Shown here: piece after piece, positions 1 through 8,487 of the stretch
Layout: each line of letters starts with the position of its first letter
How positions within the stretch are numbered: position 1 is the first letter of the stretch
From: an uncultured Pseudomonadota bacterium
GTDB lineage: Bacteria > Pseudomonadota > Gammaproteobacteria > Burkholderiales > Rhodocyclaceae
Direction: 5' to 3'
Length of the DNA stretch: 13,708 bases
Assembly: GCA_903939665.1 (NCBI GenBank)
Contig: CAJAHZ010000132.1
Span: 1 to 13,708, forward strand
Program-made: the position numbers and the translations under genes
The notes under the pieces: generated by a model
Database searches by the model: none
Told to the model about the DNA's origin: nothing
What the model saw: the letters and a program-made list of their open reading frames with translations, nothing else

Positions 1-1
1 C

Positions 2-883
2 TGCCTGCACCAGGAAACAAAACGGAGCGGCAAGCCTTTTCTTGCACTTAACTGTGCCGCCATCTCACCCAATCTTGTCGAGCCCACGCTTTTTGGCTAC
101 GCAAAGGGTTCATTTACCGGCGCCGCGACATCAAAGTCCGGCTATTTTGAGGACGCTGCCGACGGCACGCTATTTCTCGACGAGATCGGAGAACTGCCGC
201 TCGAGCTACAGGCAAAACTGCTCCGCGTGCTGGAAAACGGCGAATATCAACGGGTTGGTGAAACACAGAAACGCATCAGTCAGGCCCGCATTGTCGCCGC
301 CACCAATCGCGATTTACGCAAGGAGATCCGCAGCGGGAACTTTCGCGCGGACCTCTACCACCGACTGTCGGTATTTTCGATCAGCGTACCGCCCCTGCGT
401 GAGATGGAAGACGACAAACTGCTTCTCCTCGACCATTTTCGCCAACTGTATGCCGAGCAAACCCAGCAAGTGCCTTTCTCCCTTTCCGACGATGCGCGCG
501 CCTTGTGGATACGCTACACGTTCCCCGGGAACGTTCGCGAGCTGCGCAACGTTACCATTCGCCTGACGGCAAAATACCCGGGGCAAACCGTATCAAGCAC
601 GACACTTGAGCCCGAGTTTGATTTGCAGGACGAACCGACCGCACCGTTGGCTCATCGCCAACCCACGGGAGCGAACAGCGAAAGCATCGTCGACTCGGCG
701 GTCCATCGGCTGCAACTGCAGGAGCCCTTCAACCTCGACCTGATGCTCGGGGAAACCGAGCGCGGCTATATCGATGCCGCGCTGAAACTGGCGCACGGCA
801 ATGTAAGCCAGGCTGCACGCCTGCTAGGCATCAACCGGACAACGCTGTATAACCGCATGGAATCCTTTGCCAAGGAGCAGTGA
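2..883 (+). CDS. Sigma-54-dependent transcriptional activator, 5'-truncated by window edge
   Basis: The open frame enters from the window edge (293 codons visible) and encodes the C-terminal two thirds of a bacterial enhancer-binding protein. Seen in the fragment: the sigma-54 contact loop GSFTGA at residues 36-41 (a variant of GAFTGA), Walker B GTLFLDEIGELP at 55-66, IVAATNRDL at 97-105, the arginine-finger segment FRADLYHRL at 114-122, and sensor II GNVREL at 176-181. A Fis-type helix-turn-helix lies at about 255-287 (NVSQAARLLGINRTTLYNR). Walker A and any receiver or sensing domain lie upstream of the window, so the signal it responds to is unknown. Proteins of this family use ATP hydrolysis to open sigma-54 holoenzyme promoters. 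An internal GTG at 227 is not the start, because conserved AAA+ sequence continues upstream of it. The stop overlaps the next gene (TGATG), which suggests the regulator belongs to the pilus operon. No convincing sigma-54 promoter was found in the window, so its target is unknown. Confidence 0.95.
   Translation, partial: CLHQETKRSGKPFLALNCAAISPNLVEPTLFGYAKGSFTGAATSKSGYFEDAADGTLFLDEIGELPLELQAKLLRVLENGEYQRVGETQKRISQARIVAATNRDLRKEIRSGNFRADLYHRLSVFSISVPPLREMEDDKLLLLDHFRQLYAEQTQQVPFSLSDDARALWIRYTFPGNVRELRNVTIRLTAKYPGQTVSSTTLEPEFDLQDEPTAPLAHRQPTGANSESIVDSAVHRLQLQEPFNLDLMLGETERGYIDAALKLAHGNVSQAARLLGINRTTLYNRMESFAKEQ
872..877 (+). promoter_or_regulatory. Ribosome binding site deciding the mshM start
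   Basis: AAGGAG lies 5 bases before the ATG at 883. It sits only 2 bases before an in-frame GTG at 880, which is too close, so ATG 883 is preferred. It lies inside the last codons of the sigma-54 activator gene. Confidence 0.7.
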
Positions 884-2298
884 TGTATCTCGAACATTTC
901 GGATTGCGTGAGTCACCATTCCGCATCACACCGCATACCGAATTCTTTTTTGCCGGCGCCAATCGGGGCGCCACGCTGGAAGCGCTGATCTACGCCATTA
1001 CGCATGACGAAGGCATCGTCAAGGTCAGCGGCGAAGTAGGCAGCGGCAAAACCATGCTCTGTCGCATGCTGCTGGAAAAACTGCCGGAACAGGTAGAAAC
1101 GGTCTATCTGGCCAACCCGTCGCTATCGCGTGACGAGATTCTGTTCGCCATTGCCGAGGAGCTGGGTGCACCGCTCCCCGAAGGACGGGTTCATCTTTTG
1201 CTGCGGAATCTGCAGGAGCGCCTGCTCGAAATCTACGCCACGGGTCAGCAGGTCGTCGTCCTGATCGACGAAGCCCATGCCATGCCCCCGGAAACGCTTG
1301 AAGAAATCCGCCTGCTCTCCAACCTTGAATCCAACCGGCACAAGCTCCTGCAGATTGTGCTCTTCGGCCAGCCTGAACTGGACGAGCGCCTGAGCAACAT
1401 GGACATGCGTCAACTCAAGGAGCGGATTACCCACAACTTCGCGCTCGAACCACTGCGCCGAAGCGACATATCCGGCTACCTCATGTTCCGTATCCGCGCC
1501 GCCGGCTACCACGGCCCCGATCTCTTTACTCCCGGCGCCATTCAATTGATCAGCCATGCCTCCGAGGGATTGACCCGCCGCATCAACATTCTGGCTGACA
1601 AAGCCCTGCTCTCGGCGTTTTCCGAAGGCAGCCACCAGATTGACAACAAACAGGTCAAAGCCGCCATCCGCGACGCCCAGTTCAAGCCGATGCACGACGG
1701 CAACGTCAAACCCTGGGCATGGATCGGCGCCGCCGCAGCCATCGCAGCAATAGCCGGCACCGCCTATCTGGCCGGCAGCTACAACTCGACAAAGGCGTCG
1801 AACACACAAACCGCCCCTGCTTCGACGAACGCACCTGCCGCAGCCCCCATTGCCGAAGCGACCCCGCCCCCCGTGCCCACGACGACTGCAGACACGCCGA
1901 CTGCACCGCCAGCCACAATCGCAATGCCCTCCTCGCCAACACTAGCGGCTTCCTCCGTCGAAGCACGCGCTGCAGAAACCCCGACCTCCTTGGCGGACCG
2001 CATTGCCGCAACCGACGAATGGCTCAAGAACACGCCCGACTCCCATTCCTTCATCCAGTTGCTTAACACGGACGCCAGCAACCAGCACAAGGTTGAGGTT
2101 TTTGTCGAAAACACGACAAAACTGCTCGACCCCCAGCAGCTTCGGGTTTATCGTTCAAACTTGAGCGGTCGCGACAAACTCGGCGTAATCTATGGCGATT
2201 ACCCCTCTCGGGAAGCCGCAAACGCTGCGCTGGCAAAGCTCCCGGAAGCAATTCGCACGAACCGGGCCTATATCCGGGCAACGAGCAAACTGCGCTGA
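883..2298 (+). CDS. mshM: ExeA/MshM-type AAA+ ATPase with transmembrane segment and C-terminal SPOR domain
   Basis: The protein has 471 residues counted from ATG 883. The N-terminal AAA+ module starts with the family signature MYLEHFGLRESPF, then shows Walker A GEVGSGKT at 50-57 and Walker B VVVLIDEAH at 124-132. A sensor-like IVLFGQPEL follows at 158-166, and the C-terminal helical lid extends to about 265. One membrane helix spans about 279-298 (WAWIGAAAAIAAIAGTAYLA). After it come an Ala/Pro/Thr-rich linker (about 301-365) and a C-terminal domain at about 386-469 (IYGDYPSREAANAALAKLP) that reads as a SPOR peptidoglycan-binding domain of DamX type. ExeA of type II secretion and MshM of MSHA pili use ATP and peptidoglycan contact to help place the secretin. 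By analogy this protein would anchor the machinery in the cell wall. ExeA carries a different peptidoglycan-binding domain, so the SPOR tail is notable. The start is coupled to the upstream activator and supported by AAGGAG at 872-877. Confidence 0.9.
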   Translation: MYLEHFGLRESPFRITPHTEFFFAGANRGATLEALIYAITHDEGIVKVSGEVGSGKTMLCRMLLEKLPEQVETVYLANPSLSRDEILFAIAEELGAPLPEGRVHLLLRNLQERLLEIYATGQQVVVLIDEAHAMPPETLEEIRLLSNLESNRHKLLQIVLFGQPELDERLSNMDMRQLKERITHNFALEPLRRSDISGYLMFRIRAAGYHGPDLFTPGAIQLISHASEGLTRRINILADKALLSAFSEGSHQIDNKQVKAAIRDAQFKPMHDGNVKPWAWIGAAAAIAAIAGTAYLAGSYNSTKASNTQTAPASTNAPAAAPIAEATPPPVPTTTADTPTAPPATIAMPSSPTLAASSVEARAAETPTSLADRIAATDEWLKNTPDSHSFIQLLNTDASNQHKVEVFVENTTKLLDPQQLRVYRSNLSGRDKLGVIYGDYPSREAANAALAKLPEAIRTNRAYIRATSKLR

Positions 2299-2350
2299 CA
2301 CGGGCAGAGAAAACAAAACAAAGGCACTTAACTCAATAGAAATCATGGGG

Positions 2351-2378
2351 TTGCGAAAGCTTTTTAACGTGGTATCAT
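2351..2378 (+). promoter_or_regulatory. Putative sigma-70 promoter for mshL and downstream genes
   Basis: The 112-base gap between mshM and mshL contains TTGCGA (2351-2356) and TATCAT (2373-2378) separated by 16 bases, matching 4 of 6 and 5 of 6 positions of the sigma-70 consensus. Transcription would start near 2385, leaving a leader of about 25 bases. No convincing terminator hairpin follows mshM, so read-through from upstream is also possible. Called by eye only. Confidence 0.45.
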
Positions 2379-2410
2379 TAAACTGACATTTCACCGAGTC
2401 GAGTCCGAGC

Positions 2411-4267
2411 ATGCCGTTGCGAATCCTCTGCGCCACACTGACCGCACTCCTCCTCGCCGCCTGCGCATCGCCGACGATCAGTCCGCCTTCTACCGGACAT
2501 TTGGGCGCCGAAAGCATCCCCGCGACATCGGGAACGATCCCGCAAACTGTCCGGCAATCGGTCTCGCTGCCCAAGCCCAAGGTCGCCAGCAAGGCCGAGA
2601 CCTACAGCGTGGTGGTCAACAACGTCAAAGTCCACGACCTGCTCTTCGCCCTCGCCCGCGATGCCAAGCTCAACGTAGACATTCACCCTGGCATCAACGG
2701 CTACGTCACACTCAATGCCATTGACCAGACCTTGCCGCAACTGCTCAGCCGAATTTCAAAGCAGGTGGACATGCGCTTTGAACTTGACGGCCCAAATCTC
2801 GCGGTCATGCCCGATACGCCATATTTGCGCAACTACAAGATTGACTACGTCAACATGACCCGGGACACCTCGGGGACGGTTTCGGTGACCACGCAAATCG
2901 CTACCGCGGGCGGTACCGGCACGGTGGGCGGCGCATCAAGCGGTGGTGGCGGCAACAACTCGGCGACAAAAATCTCCAACGAATCAAAAAACCATTTCTG
3001 GGACACCCTGATCCAGAACATCAAAGACATTCTGAAAGAAACCGACAAGGAAATTGTCACTTCCCGACGCAGTTCAAGCGCTCAGGATCAAGCCAACCGG
3101 CAGGGAAATACCGCAGCGACCGCCAGTGGCACCGGCGCTGTTGCAGGGGCCGGTGGCCAGGCCGGCGCGGCGGCAGCGGGAAGTGGCAACCAGGCAGCGC
3201 AATCCCAGTTCGGCGCGCAGCAACAAGCGCAATCGGAACGGGATTTCAAGGACTATCAAACCGTTCTCGCGGCGTCGGTCATTGCGCACCCCGAAACCGG
3301 CGTACTGTCGATTCGCGCCACCGCGCGCCAGCACGAAAAACTTCAGGAATTTCTCGACAAGGTAATGGGCAGCGCCCGACGTCAAGTGATGATTGAAGCA
3401 ACCATCGCCGAAGTCCAACTCAGCAGCGGCTACCAGCAGGGTATCGACTGGAACCTGGCAAAATTTGGCGCAGCCGGTTTTACGCTGATCCAGAAGGCGG
3501 CCGGCACCATCGTCGCTCCTGCAGCGAGCCTGCTGTCACTCGGTTACACCAACTCTCCGGGCAACATGACAGCAACGGTGAAACTATTGGAGACCTTTGG
3601 CAACGTCAAGGTACTGTCCAGCCCCAAGATCAGCGTGCTCAACAACCAGACAGCGGTTCTCAAGGTCGTCGACAACAGCGTTTACTTCACGATCAAGGCT
3701 GACACCACACAAAACCAGACAACAACAGTCACCACTTACACGACGACGCTCAATCAAGTGCCAGTCGGCTTCGTAATGAACGTCACACCGCAGATTAGCG
3801 ATACCGACACGGTCTTGCTCAACATCCGACCGAGCATATCGAGAATCATTGGCACCGTCCCTGACCCCAACCCCGCGCTGAAGAAGAGTGCCACGAACGG
3901 TTTTAGTGAAGACATAGTCAGCGCAATTCCGGTCATTCGGTCACGCGAAATGGAATCGGTGATCAGCGTTGAAAACGGCAATATTGCGGTCATGGGCGGC
4001 CTGATGGAAGACATGTTGACCAACACAGACAACGCCATCCCCGGCATTTCGCGCATCCCCAGCCTCGGGCAACTATTCACGCACCGCGACGACAAAGTAA
4101 CAAAAACCGAACTGGTCATTTTCCTGCGCCCGGTCGTCATCAAGGACGCCAGCATCGAAGGCGATTACAGCAGCTACAAGAAGTCGCTGCCCAACGAAAA
4201 TTTCTTTACGAGCATCCCTGACCCACAAAAGCGGAGCAAAGAATTCGGCACCGGAGCCTCCCAATGA
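2411..4267 (+). CDS. mshL: MSHA-type outer-membrane secretin MshL (lipoprotein)
   Basis: A 618-residue secretin that forms the outer-membrane channel for the pilus. A signal peptide ends in lipobox LAAC with the lipidated Cys at 18, so the protein should be anchored in the outer membrane without a separate pilotin. Residues about 64-140 form the STN/N0-like periplasmic domain. Residues 141-280 hold an unusual spacer with a Gly-rich run (167-181) and an Ala/Gly/Gln-rich run (231-274). A short secretin N domain lies at about 283-320. The C-terminal secretin beta-barrel domain (about 325-578) shows VKVLSSPKISVLNNQTAVL (399-417), VPVGFVMNVTPQI (450-462), GNIAVMGGLMED (523-534), IPGISRIPSLGQLF (543-556) and TELVIFLRPVV (566-576). 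There is no AMIN domain, which separates it from PilQ and fits MshL. A candidate promoter lies just upstream, but the ribosome binding site is weak. The last four bases overlap the next gene (ATGA). Confidence 0.95.
   Translation: MPLRILCATLTALLLAACASPTISPPSTGHLGAESIPATSGTIPQTVRQSVSLPKPKVASKAETYSVVVNNVKVHDLLFALARDAKLNVDIHPGINGYVTLNAIDQTLPQLLSRISKQVDMRFELDGPNLAVMPDTPYLRNYKIDYVNMTRDTSGTVSVTTQIATAGGTGTVGGASSGGGGNNSATKISNESKNHFWDTLIQNIKDILKETDKEIVTSRRSSSAQDQANRQGNTAATASGTGAVAGAGGQAGAAAAGSGNQAAQSQFGAQQQAQSERDFKDYQTVLAASVIAHPETGVLSIRATARQHEKLQEFLDKVMGSARRQVMIEATIAEVQLSSGYQQGIDWNLAKFGAAGFTLIQKAAGTIVAPAASLLSLGYTNSPGNMTATVKLLETFGNVKVLSSPKISVLNNQTAVLKVVDNSVYFTIKADTTQNQTTTVTTYTTTLNQVPVGFVMNVTPQISDTDTVLLNIRPSISRIIGTVPDPNPALKKSATNGFSEDIVSAIPVIRSREMESVISVENGNIAVMGGLMEDMLTNTDNAIPGISRIPSLGQLFTHRDDKVTKTELVIFLRPVVIKDASIEGDYSSYKKSLPNENFFTSIPDPQKRSKEFGTGASQ
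4253..4256 (+). promoter_or_regulatory. Ribosome binding site of mshN
   Basis: GGAG lies 7 bases before ATG 4264, inside the end of mshL. It supports the start that overlaps the mshL stop codon. Confidence 0.6.
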
Positions 4268-5520
4268 GCCTGCTCATGGACGCGCTCAAGAAGGCCGAGG
4301 AAGCCAAGCGCCAAGCCGGTGAAGGCTACGCCTCCGGCACGACGCCGGCTGCTCCGACAGAGTTGACGCTGCAACCGGTTACTCCGGCAAGCGCACCACC
4401 CGGCCCGGCACTGCCAAACCTCTCGCAACAGCATCTGGATTCTGTCGACGCTGATCTGGCCAGCGTATCGACATCGGCGCCGCCCAAAAAACGCCAGGCT
4501 GCCCCAGCGCAAAAGCCCGCTGGGATCAGTGCAGCAAATCCAGAAGAAGTCGAGCGCAGCGCGGCACGGAATGTTTTCGCCGCCAAACAGCCACCAAAGT
4601 CCCGTGCTCCGCTTTGGTTATTCCTCGGACTCATCGGCGTTGCTGCGGTCGGCATCGGCGGCTATTTCTGGTGGCAATTGCAATCGATGCCCGGCACCTC
4701 CCTCGCCAGGCCGCCGACGCCAGTGCCATCAAACACCAATTCGCCAGCAGCGCAAAGCCCAACGCAAGCCGCCATACCCTTGGCCGAGGCGCGAAGACTA
4801 GAGCCAGCGCAGCTACCCCCGCTTTCCGAACCTGCAAAGCTCCAGACAACAGAACCCTCGCCACTGCCCGAAAGACACGAGCGGGCGAGCGCTCCGGCAG
4901 CCGCGCCTCCCGCCGAACCAGACAGCCCGATCCGCTTGAGCAGCAGCCGCCCGAAGCAGAACCCCACGCTCAGCCGCGCCTATGAAGCCCTGCAGGCCGA
5001 CAGGCTGAACGACGCCCGGCGCGATTACGAACAGGTACTGCGCAGCGATGCAAAGAATACCGACGCGCTGCTCGGGCTGGCCACAATCGCGGTGCGGCAG
5101 GGGCAGGCCGACAACGCAACTGAACTTTACCTGCGCGTTCTTGAGGCCGATCCGAAAGACGTCAATGCCAAGGCCGGGCTGATCAACCTCAAGGGACAAA
5201 GTGACCCGGCGCTTGCCGAAAGCCGTCTGAAGACGCTGCTGGCGAGCCAGCCGGATTCAGCCGCGCTCAATTTCGCGCTCGGCAACCTGCTCGCCAGCCA
5301 AACCCGCTGGAGTGATGCGCAACAAGCTTACTTCCGCGCGCACACTGCCGAGCCGGAGAACGCCGACTACCTGTTCAACCTTGCCGTCAGCCTCGACCAT
5401 CTGCACCAGAACAAGTTGGCCGCGCAGCACTACCAGTCAGCGCTGAACGCTGCGGAAACATACAGCGCCGCCTTCGACAGGAATCAGGTCAGAAACCGCC
5501 TCCTTGAACTGCGGCCGTGA
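4264..5520 (+). CDS. mshN: MshN-like inner-membrane protein with periplasmic TPR repeats
   Basis: A 418-residue protein beginning MSLLMDALKKAEEAKR, the N-terminal signature common in MshN-like pilus proteins. A cytoplasmic Ala/Pro-rich region (about 20-113) leads to one membrane helix at about 116-138 (PLWLFLGLIGVAAVGIGGYF). A long Pro/Ala/Ser-rich periplasmic linker follows (about 145-230). The C-terminal half (about 236-400) holds tetratricopeptide-like helical repeats, for example RAYEALQADRLNDARRDYEQ (238-257), LLGLATIAVRQGQADNA (269-285) and LNFALGNLLASQTRWSDAQQ (335-354). TPR domains are protein-binding scaffolds. In MSHA and type IVa systems such proteins help the secretin to assemble. 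It overlaps mshL by ATGA, so production is probably matched to that of the secretin. The name rests on domain architecture and position; sequence conservation in this family is low. Confidence 0.85.
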   Translation: MSLLMDALKKAEEAKRQAGEGYASGTTPAAPTELTLQPVTPASAPPGPALPNLSQQHLDSVDADLASVSTSAPPKKRQAAPAQKPAGISAANPEEVERSAARNVFAAKQPPKSRAPLWLFLGLIGVAAVGIGGYFWWQLQSMPGTSLARPPTPVPSNTNSPAAQSPTQAAIPLAEARRLEPAQLPPLSEPAKLQTTEPSPLPERHERASAPAAAPPAEPDSPIRLSSSRPKQNPTLSRAYEALQADRLNDARRDYEQVLRSDAKNTDALLGLATIAVRQGQADNATELYLRVLEADPKDVNAKAGLINLKGQSDPALAESRLKTLLASQPDSAALNFALGNLLASQTRWSDAQQAYFRAHTAEPENADYLFNLAVSLDHLHQNKLAAQHYQSALNAAETYSAAFDRNQVRNRLLELRP

Positions 5521-5569
5521 TTCTGGCACGCTGTCTTAGTCTTCTTTTGCGTTCGCTCAAAACCGACCG

Positions 5570-7276
5570 ATGAACGCCCCCGCCCCACACCACCGGCCAC
5601 TCGGCCAGATACTGATCGCCAAGGGAATCCTTAGCGAGGATCAGTTGCGCATCGCTCTGCTTGAGCAGATGAAATCGAATCAGCCGGTGGGCAAACTGCT
5701 GGTATCGCTCGGTTTTGTTTCCGAAGCCACGCTGCGCGACGCGCTGTCCGAGAGCCTTGGCAAGCAGAGCGTCGACCTGTCGCACGCCATTATTGACCCC
5801 TCGGCGCTGAAAATGGTGCCGCGCGATCTCGCCAAGCGTCACCATCTGCTGCCGCTGGATTACGACATAGAGAACCGGCGCCTGACGGTGGCGCTGAGTG
5901 ACATCAATGACATTGTTGCGCTCGACAAAGTGCGCTCCCTGGCCGATGACGAAATCGAGATCGACACGCTGCTCGCCGGCGAAACCGAAATCGACCGGGC
6001 GATTGACCAGTATTACGGCTACGAGCTATCAATCGACGGTATCCTGCACGAAATTGAAACCGGCGAAATCGATTTTCGCGGCCTGCAGTCATCGGCAGAT
6101 GAGTACAGCCAACCGGTTGTCCGCCTGATCGACTCGATCCTCACCGACGCCGTCAAGCGCGACTCGTCGGACATCCACTTCGAACCGGAGGCCAGCTTCC
6201 TGCGCATCCGCTATCGCATCGACGGCATGCTGCGGCAGATTCGCTCGCTGCACAAATCCTACTGGCCGGCGATGGCTGTTCGCATCAAGGTACTTTCCGG
6301 CATGAACATTGCCGAAACACGCGCCCCGCAAGATGGCCGCATCTCGCTCAACATGCGCGGTCGGCAGATCGATTTTCGCGTCTCGGTACAGCCAACGATC
6401 CACGGCGAAAATATCGTTCTGCGCATTCTCGACCGGCAAAAGGGTATCGTCCCGCTCGAAGGACTGGGCCTTGCCGACGAACAACTCAACCAGCTCAAAC
6501 TGATGATTGCGCGCCCCGAGGGCATCATTCTCGTCACCGGCCCGACCGGTAGCGGCAAAACGACCACGCTCTACTCGGTGCTCAACCACATCAACTCCGA
6601 GGGCGTGAATATCATGACCCTCGAAGACCCGGTTGAATACCCGATGGCGCTGGTGCGCCAGACATCGGTGGCTGAAGCCGCCAAGCTCGACTTCGCCAAC
6701 GGCATCCGCTCGATGATGCGCCAGGACCCGGACGTCATTCTGGTCGGCGAAGTACGCGACGCCGACACTGCCGAAATGGCGCTGCGCGCCGCAATGACCG
6801 GCCACCAGGTTTATACGACACTGCACACCAACTCGGCGATCGGCGCCATTCCGCGCCTGCTCGACATCGGCGTGCTGGCCGACATCATGGCCGGCAACAT
6901 CATCGGCATCATCGCCCAGCGACTGGTTCGCAAGCTCTGCCTGCACTGCAAGACGCCCTACCAGGCCGAGGCACACGAGGCGCGGCTGCTCGGCGGCCCG
7001 GCCAACGGTCCACGCGCCGTCATCTACCGTCCCTGCGGCTGCGAGCGCTGCGACTTTCAAGGTTACCGCGGTCGCCTGGCAATCATGGAGTTGCTGCGCA
7101 TCAACGGCGACATGGACGAACTGATCGCCCGTCGCAGCACCATGCGGGAGATGCGTCAGCTGGCAGTCCAGCAGGGCTTCTGCAGCCTCGCCGATGACGG
7201 CTTGCGGCGCGTACTCGACGGCTCCACCTCGATCGAGGAACTTGGCCGCGTCGTCGACCTGACCGACCGGATGTAG
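5570..7276 (+). CDS. mshE: Pilus assembly ATPase MshE (GspE/PilB family) with N-terminal MshEN domain
   Basis: A 568-residue cytoplasmic hexameric ATPase that drives pilin polymerisation on the MshG platform. The N-terminal MshEN domain (about 8-150) contains two 24-residue motifs, at 10-33 and 39-62, separated by 5 residues. In characterised MshE proteins these bind cyclic di-GMP; here the first position is Pro in both (PLG, PVG) rather than Arg, so binding is uncertain. The ATPase core shows VRLIDSILTDAVKRDSSDIHFE (184-205), Walker A GPTGSGKTTT (324-333), the Asp box around LEDPVE (351-356), Walker B VILVGEVRD (389-397, Glu394) and the His box TGHQVYTTLHTNSA (410-423). A zinc-binding tetracysteine element is formed by C457/C460 and C491/C494, with an extra C489. 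The length is typical for the family. ATG 5570 is the only usable start, because an in-frame TAG lies at 5537. A 49-base gap separates it from mshN and no good Shine-Dalgarno sequence is seen. Confidence 0.96.
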   Translation: MNAPAPHHRPLGQILIAKGILSEDQLRIALLEQMKSNQPVGKLLVSLGFVSEATLRDALSESLGKQSVDLSHAIIDPSALKMVPRDLAKRHHLLPLDYDIENRRLTVALSDINDIVALDKVRSLADDEIEIDTLLAGETEIDRAIDQYYGYELSIDGILHEIETGEIDFRGLQSSADEYSQPVVRLIDSILTDAVKRDSSDIHFEPEASFLRIRYRIDGMLRQIRSLHKSYWPAMAVRIKVLSGMNIAETRAPQDGRISLNMRGRQIDFRVSVQPTIHGENIVLRILDRQKGIVPLEGLGLADEQLNQLKLMIARPEGIILVTGPTGSGKTTTLYSVLNHINSEGVNIMTLEDPVEYPMALVRQTSVAEAAKLDFANGIRSMMRQDPDVILVGEVRDADTAEMALRAAMTGHQVYTTLHTNSAIGAIPRLLDIGVLADIMAGNIIGIIAQRLVRKLCLHCKTPYQAEAHEARLLGGPANGPRAVIYRPCGCERCDFQGYRGRLAIMELLRINGDMDELIARRSTMREMRQLAVQQGFCSLADDGLRRVLDGSTSIEELGRVVDLTDRM

Positions 7277-7281
7277 CGCCT

Positions 7282-8484
7282 ATGCCGCTCTACACCTACA
7301 AGGCCGTCAATCTGGACGGACGCATGGTTCTTGGCCGGATCGACGCACTCAACGTCGTCGATCTGGAAATGCGTTTGCGGCGCATGGAACTGGACCTCGT
7401 CAACGGAGAACCGGTCAGCAACCGCGCACTGTTCGCCTCCGGCGGTGTGCCGCGTCGCGAAATCATCCACTTCTGCTTCCACCTCGAACAGCTTGCCCGC
7501 GCTGGCGTGCCGATTCTGGAGGGCCTATCCGACCTGCGCGACAGCCTTGAACATCCACGCTTTCGCGAAGTGGTTGCCAGCCTGATCGAATCGATTGAGG
7601 GCGGCCAAACGCTGTCGCAAGCCATGGAAGGCCAGAGCAAGGTATTCAACAAGGTTTTTGTCAGCCTGATCCGTGCCGGCGAAGCCACCGGCAACCTGCC
7701 GGTTGTTCTCAACAGCCTGAGCGAATCGCTGAAATGGGAAGACGAACTCGCCTCGCAAACCAAGAAGATCATCATGTATCCGGCCTTCGTTGGCTCGATC
7801 GTGCTGGCCGCCACCTTCTTTCTGATGGTCTACATGGTTCCGCAACTCAAGCAATTCGTTAAAAATATGGGGCAAGTGCTCCCCATGCAGACGCAGGTGC
7901 TGTTCTTCGTCTCCGACGCGCTGGTCGCCTACTGGTACGTCGTCCTGCTGCTGCCCACTCTTCTTGTTGGCGGGCTGTACCTTCTGCTCCAAACCAACCC
8001 GCTGGCGCGCGTCCGTTTTGACGGGATCAAACTGAAACTGCCGCTGGTCGGCGACATTCTGCGCAAGATCATCCTCTCGCGCTTTGCCAACACCTTTGCG
8101 CTGCTTTACGCCTCGGGCATCCCGATTCTCGACTCAATCCGCACGACCAAGGATGTGGTCGGCAACCTGGTTGTCAGGCAGGGGCTGGAGCGAGTCGAGC
8201 AACTGATCGGCGAAGGACAGAATGTCACCGCGGCGTTTCACAGCATCGGTTTCTTCCCGCCCCTCGTCATCCGCATGTTGCGCGTTGGCGAAAGCACCGG
8301 CAGGCTTGATGACGCACTGATGAACGTCAGTTATTTCTATAATCGCGACGTAAAGGAATCGGTCGAAAAAGTTCAACAACTGATCGAGCCAATGCTTACC
8401 GTCCTGCTTGGAAGCCTGCTAGGATGGATCATGCTTTCCGTTCTCGGGCCGGTATACGACGTCATCAGCAAAATCAAGACCTGA
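7282..8484 (+). CDS. mshG: Inner-membrane platform protein MshG (GspF/PilC family)
   Basis: A 400-residue polytopic membrane protein that forms the rotor-like platform on which MshE assembles pilin subunits. It opens with the family-typical MPLYTYKAVNLDGRMVLGRID. It has two T2SSF repeats, about 64-187 and 267-389, each with a conserved turn: FCFHLEQLARAGVPILEGL (64-82) and FANTFALLYASGIPILDSI (268-286). RAGEATGNLP (131-140) and RVGESTGRLDDAL (334-346) are the paired repeat motifs. Predicted membrane helices lie at about 163-187, 204-236 and 371-395. The length matches the family. It begins 5 bases after the mshE stop and ends 3 bases before the next gene, so the three are surely cotranscribed. 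Confidence 0.95.
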   Translation: MPLYTYKAVNLDGRMVLGRIDALNVVDLEMRLRRMELDLVNGEPVSNRALFASGGVPRREIIHFCFHLEQLARAGVPILEGLSDLRDSLEHPRFREVVASLIESIEGGQTLSQAMEGQSKVFNKVFVSLIRAGEATGNLPVVLNSLSESLKWEDELASQTKKIIMYPAFVGSIVLAATFFLMVYMVPQLKQFVKNMGQVLPMQTQVLFFVSDALVAYWYVVLLLPTLLVGGLYLLLQTNPLARVRFDGIKLKLPLVGDILRKIILSRFANTFALLYASGIPILDSIRTTKDVVGNLVVRQGLERVEQLIGEGQNVTAAFHSIGFFPPLVIRMLRVGESTGRLDDALMNVSYFYNRDVKESVEKVQQLIEPMLTVLLGSLLGWIMLSVLGPVYDVISKIKT

Positions 8485-8487
8485 ACA

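Noticed and set aside
880..882. GTG start one codon before the mshM ATG
   Set aside because: It leaves only 2 bases after AAGGAG; ATG 883 has a usable 5-base spacing.
227..883. Internal GTG as start of the sigma-54 activator
   Set aside because: The GSFTGA loop and Walker B are encoded upstream in the same frame, so the gene is only cut by the window edge.
1123..1809. Antisense open frame of 228 codons inside mshM
   Set aside because: A shadow of the AAA+ ATPase gene, with no family resemblance and no ribosome binding site context.
2299..2410. Terminator hairpin or small RNA in the mshM-mshL gap
   Set aside because: No GC-rich inverted repeat followed by a T run is seen; the AT-rich stretch is better read as a promoter.
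5524..5540. TGGCACG before mshE, like the -24 half of a sigma-54 promoter
   Set aside because: The GC expected at the -12 position (5537-5538) is TA, and the nearby TTGC is too far away. One half-site alone is not enough.
6089..7060. Long antisense open frame (323 codons) inside mshE
   Set aside because: It lies fully opposite a gene with clear catalytic motifs, has no recognisable domain, and is what G+C-rich codon use produces by chance.
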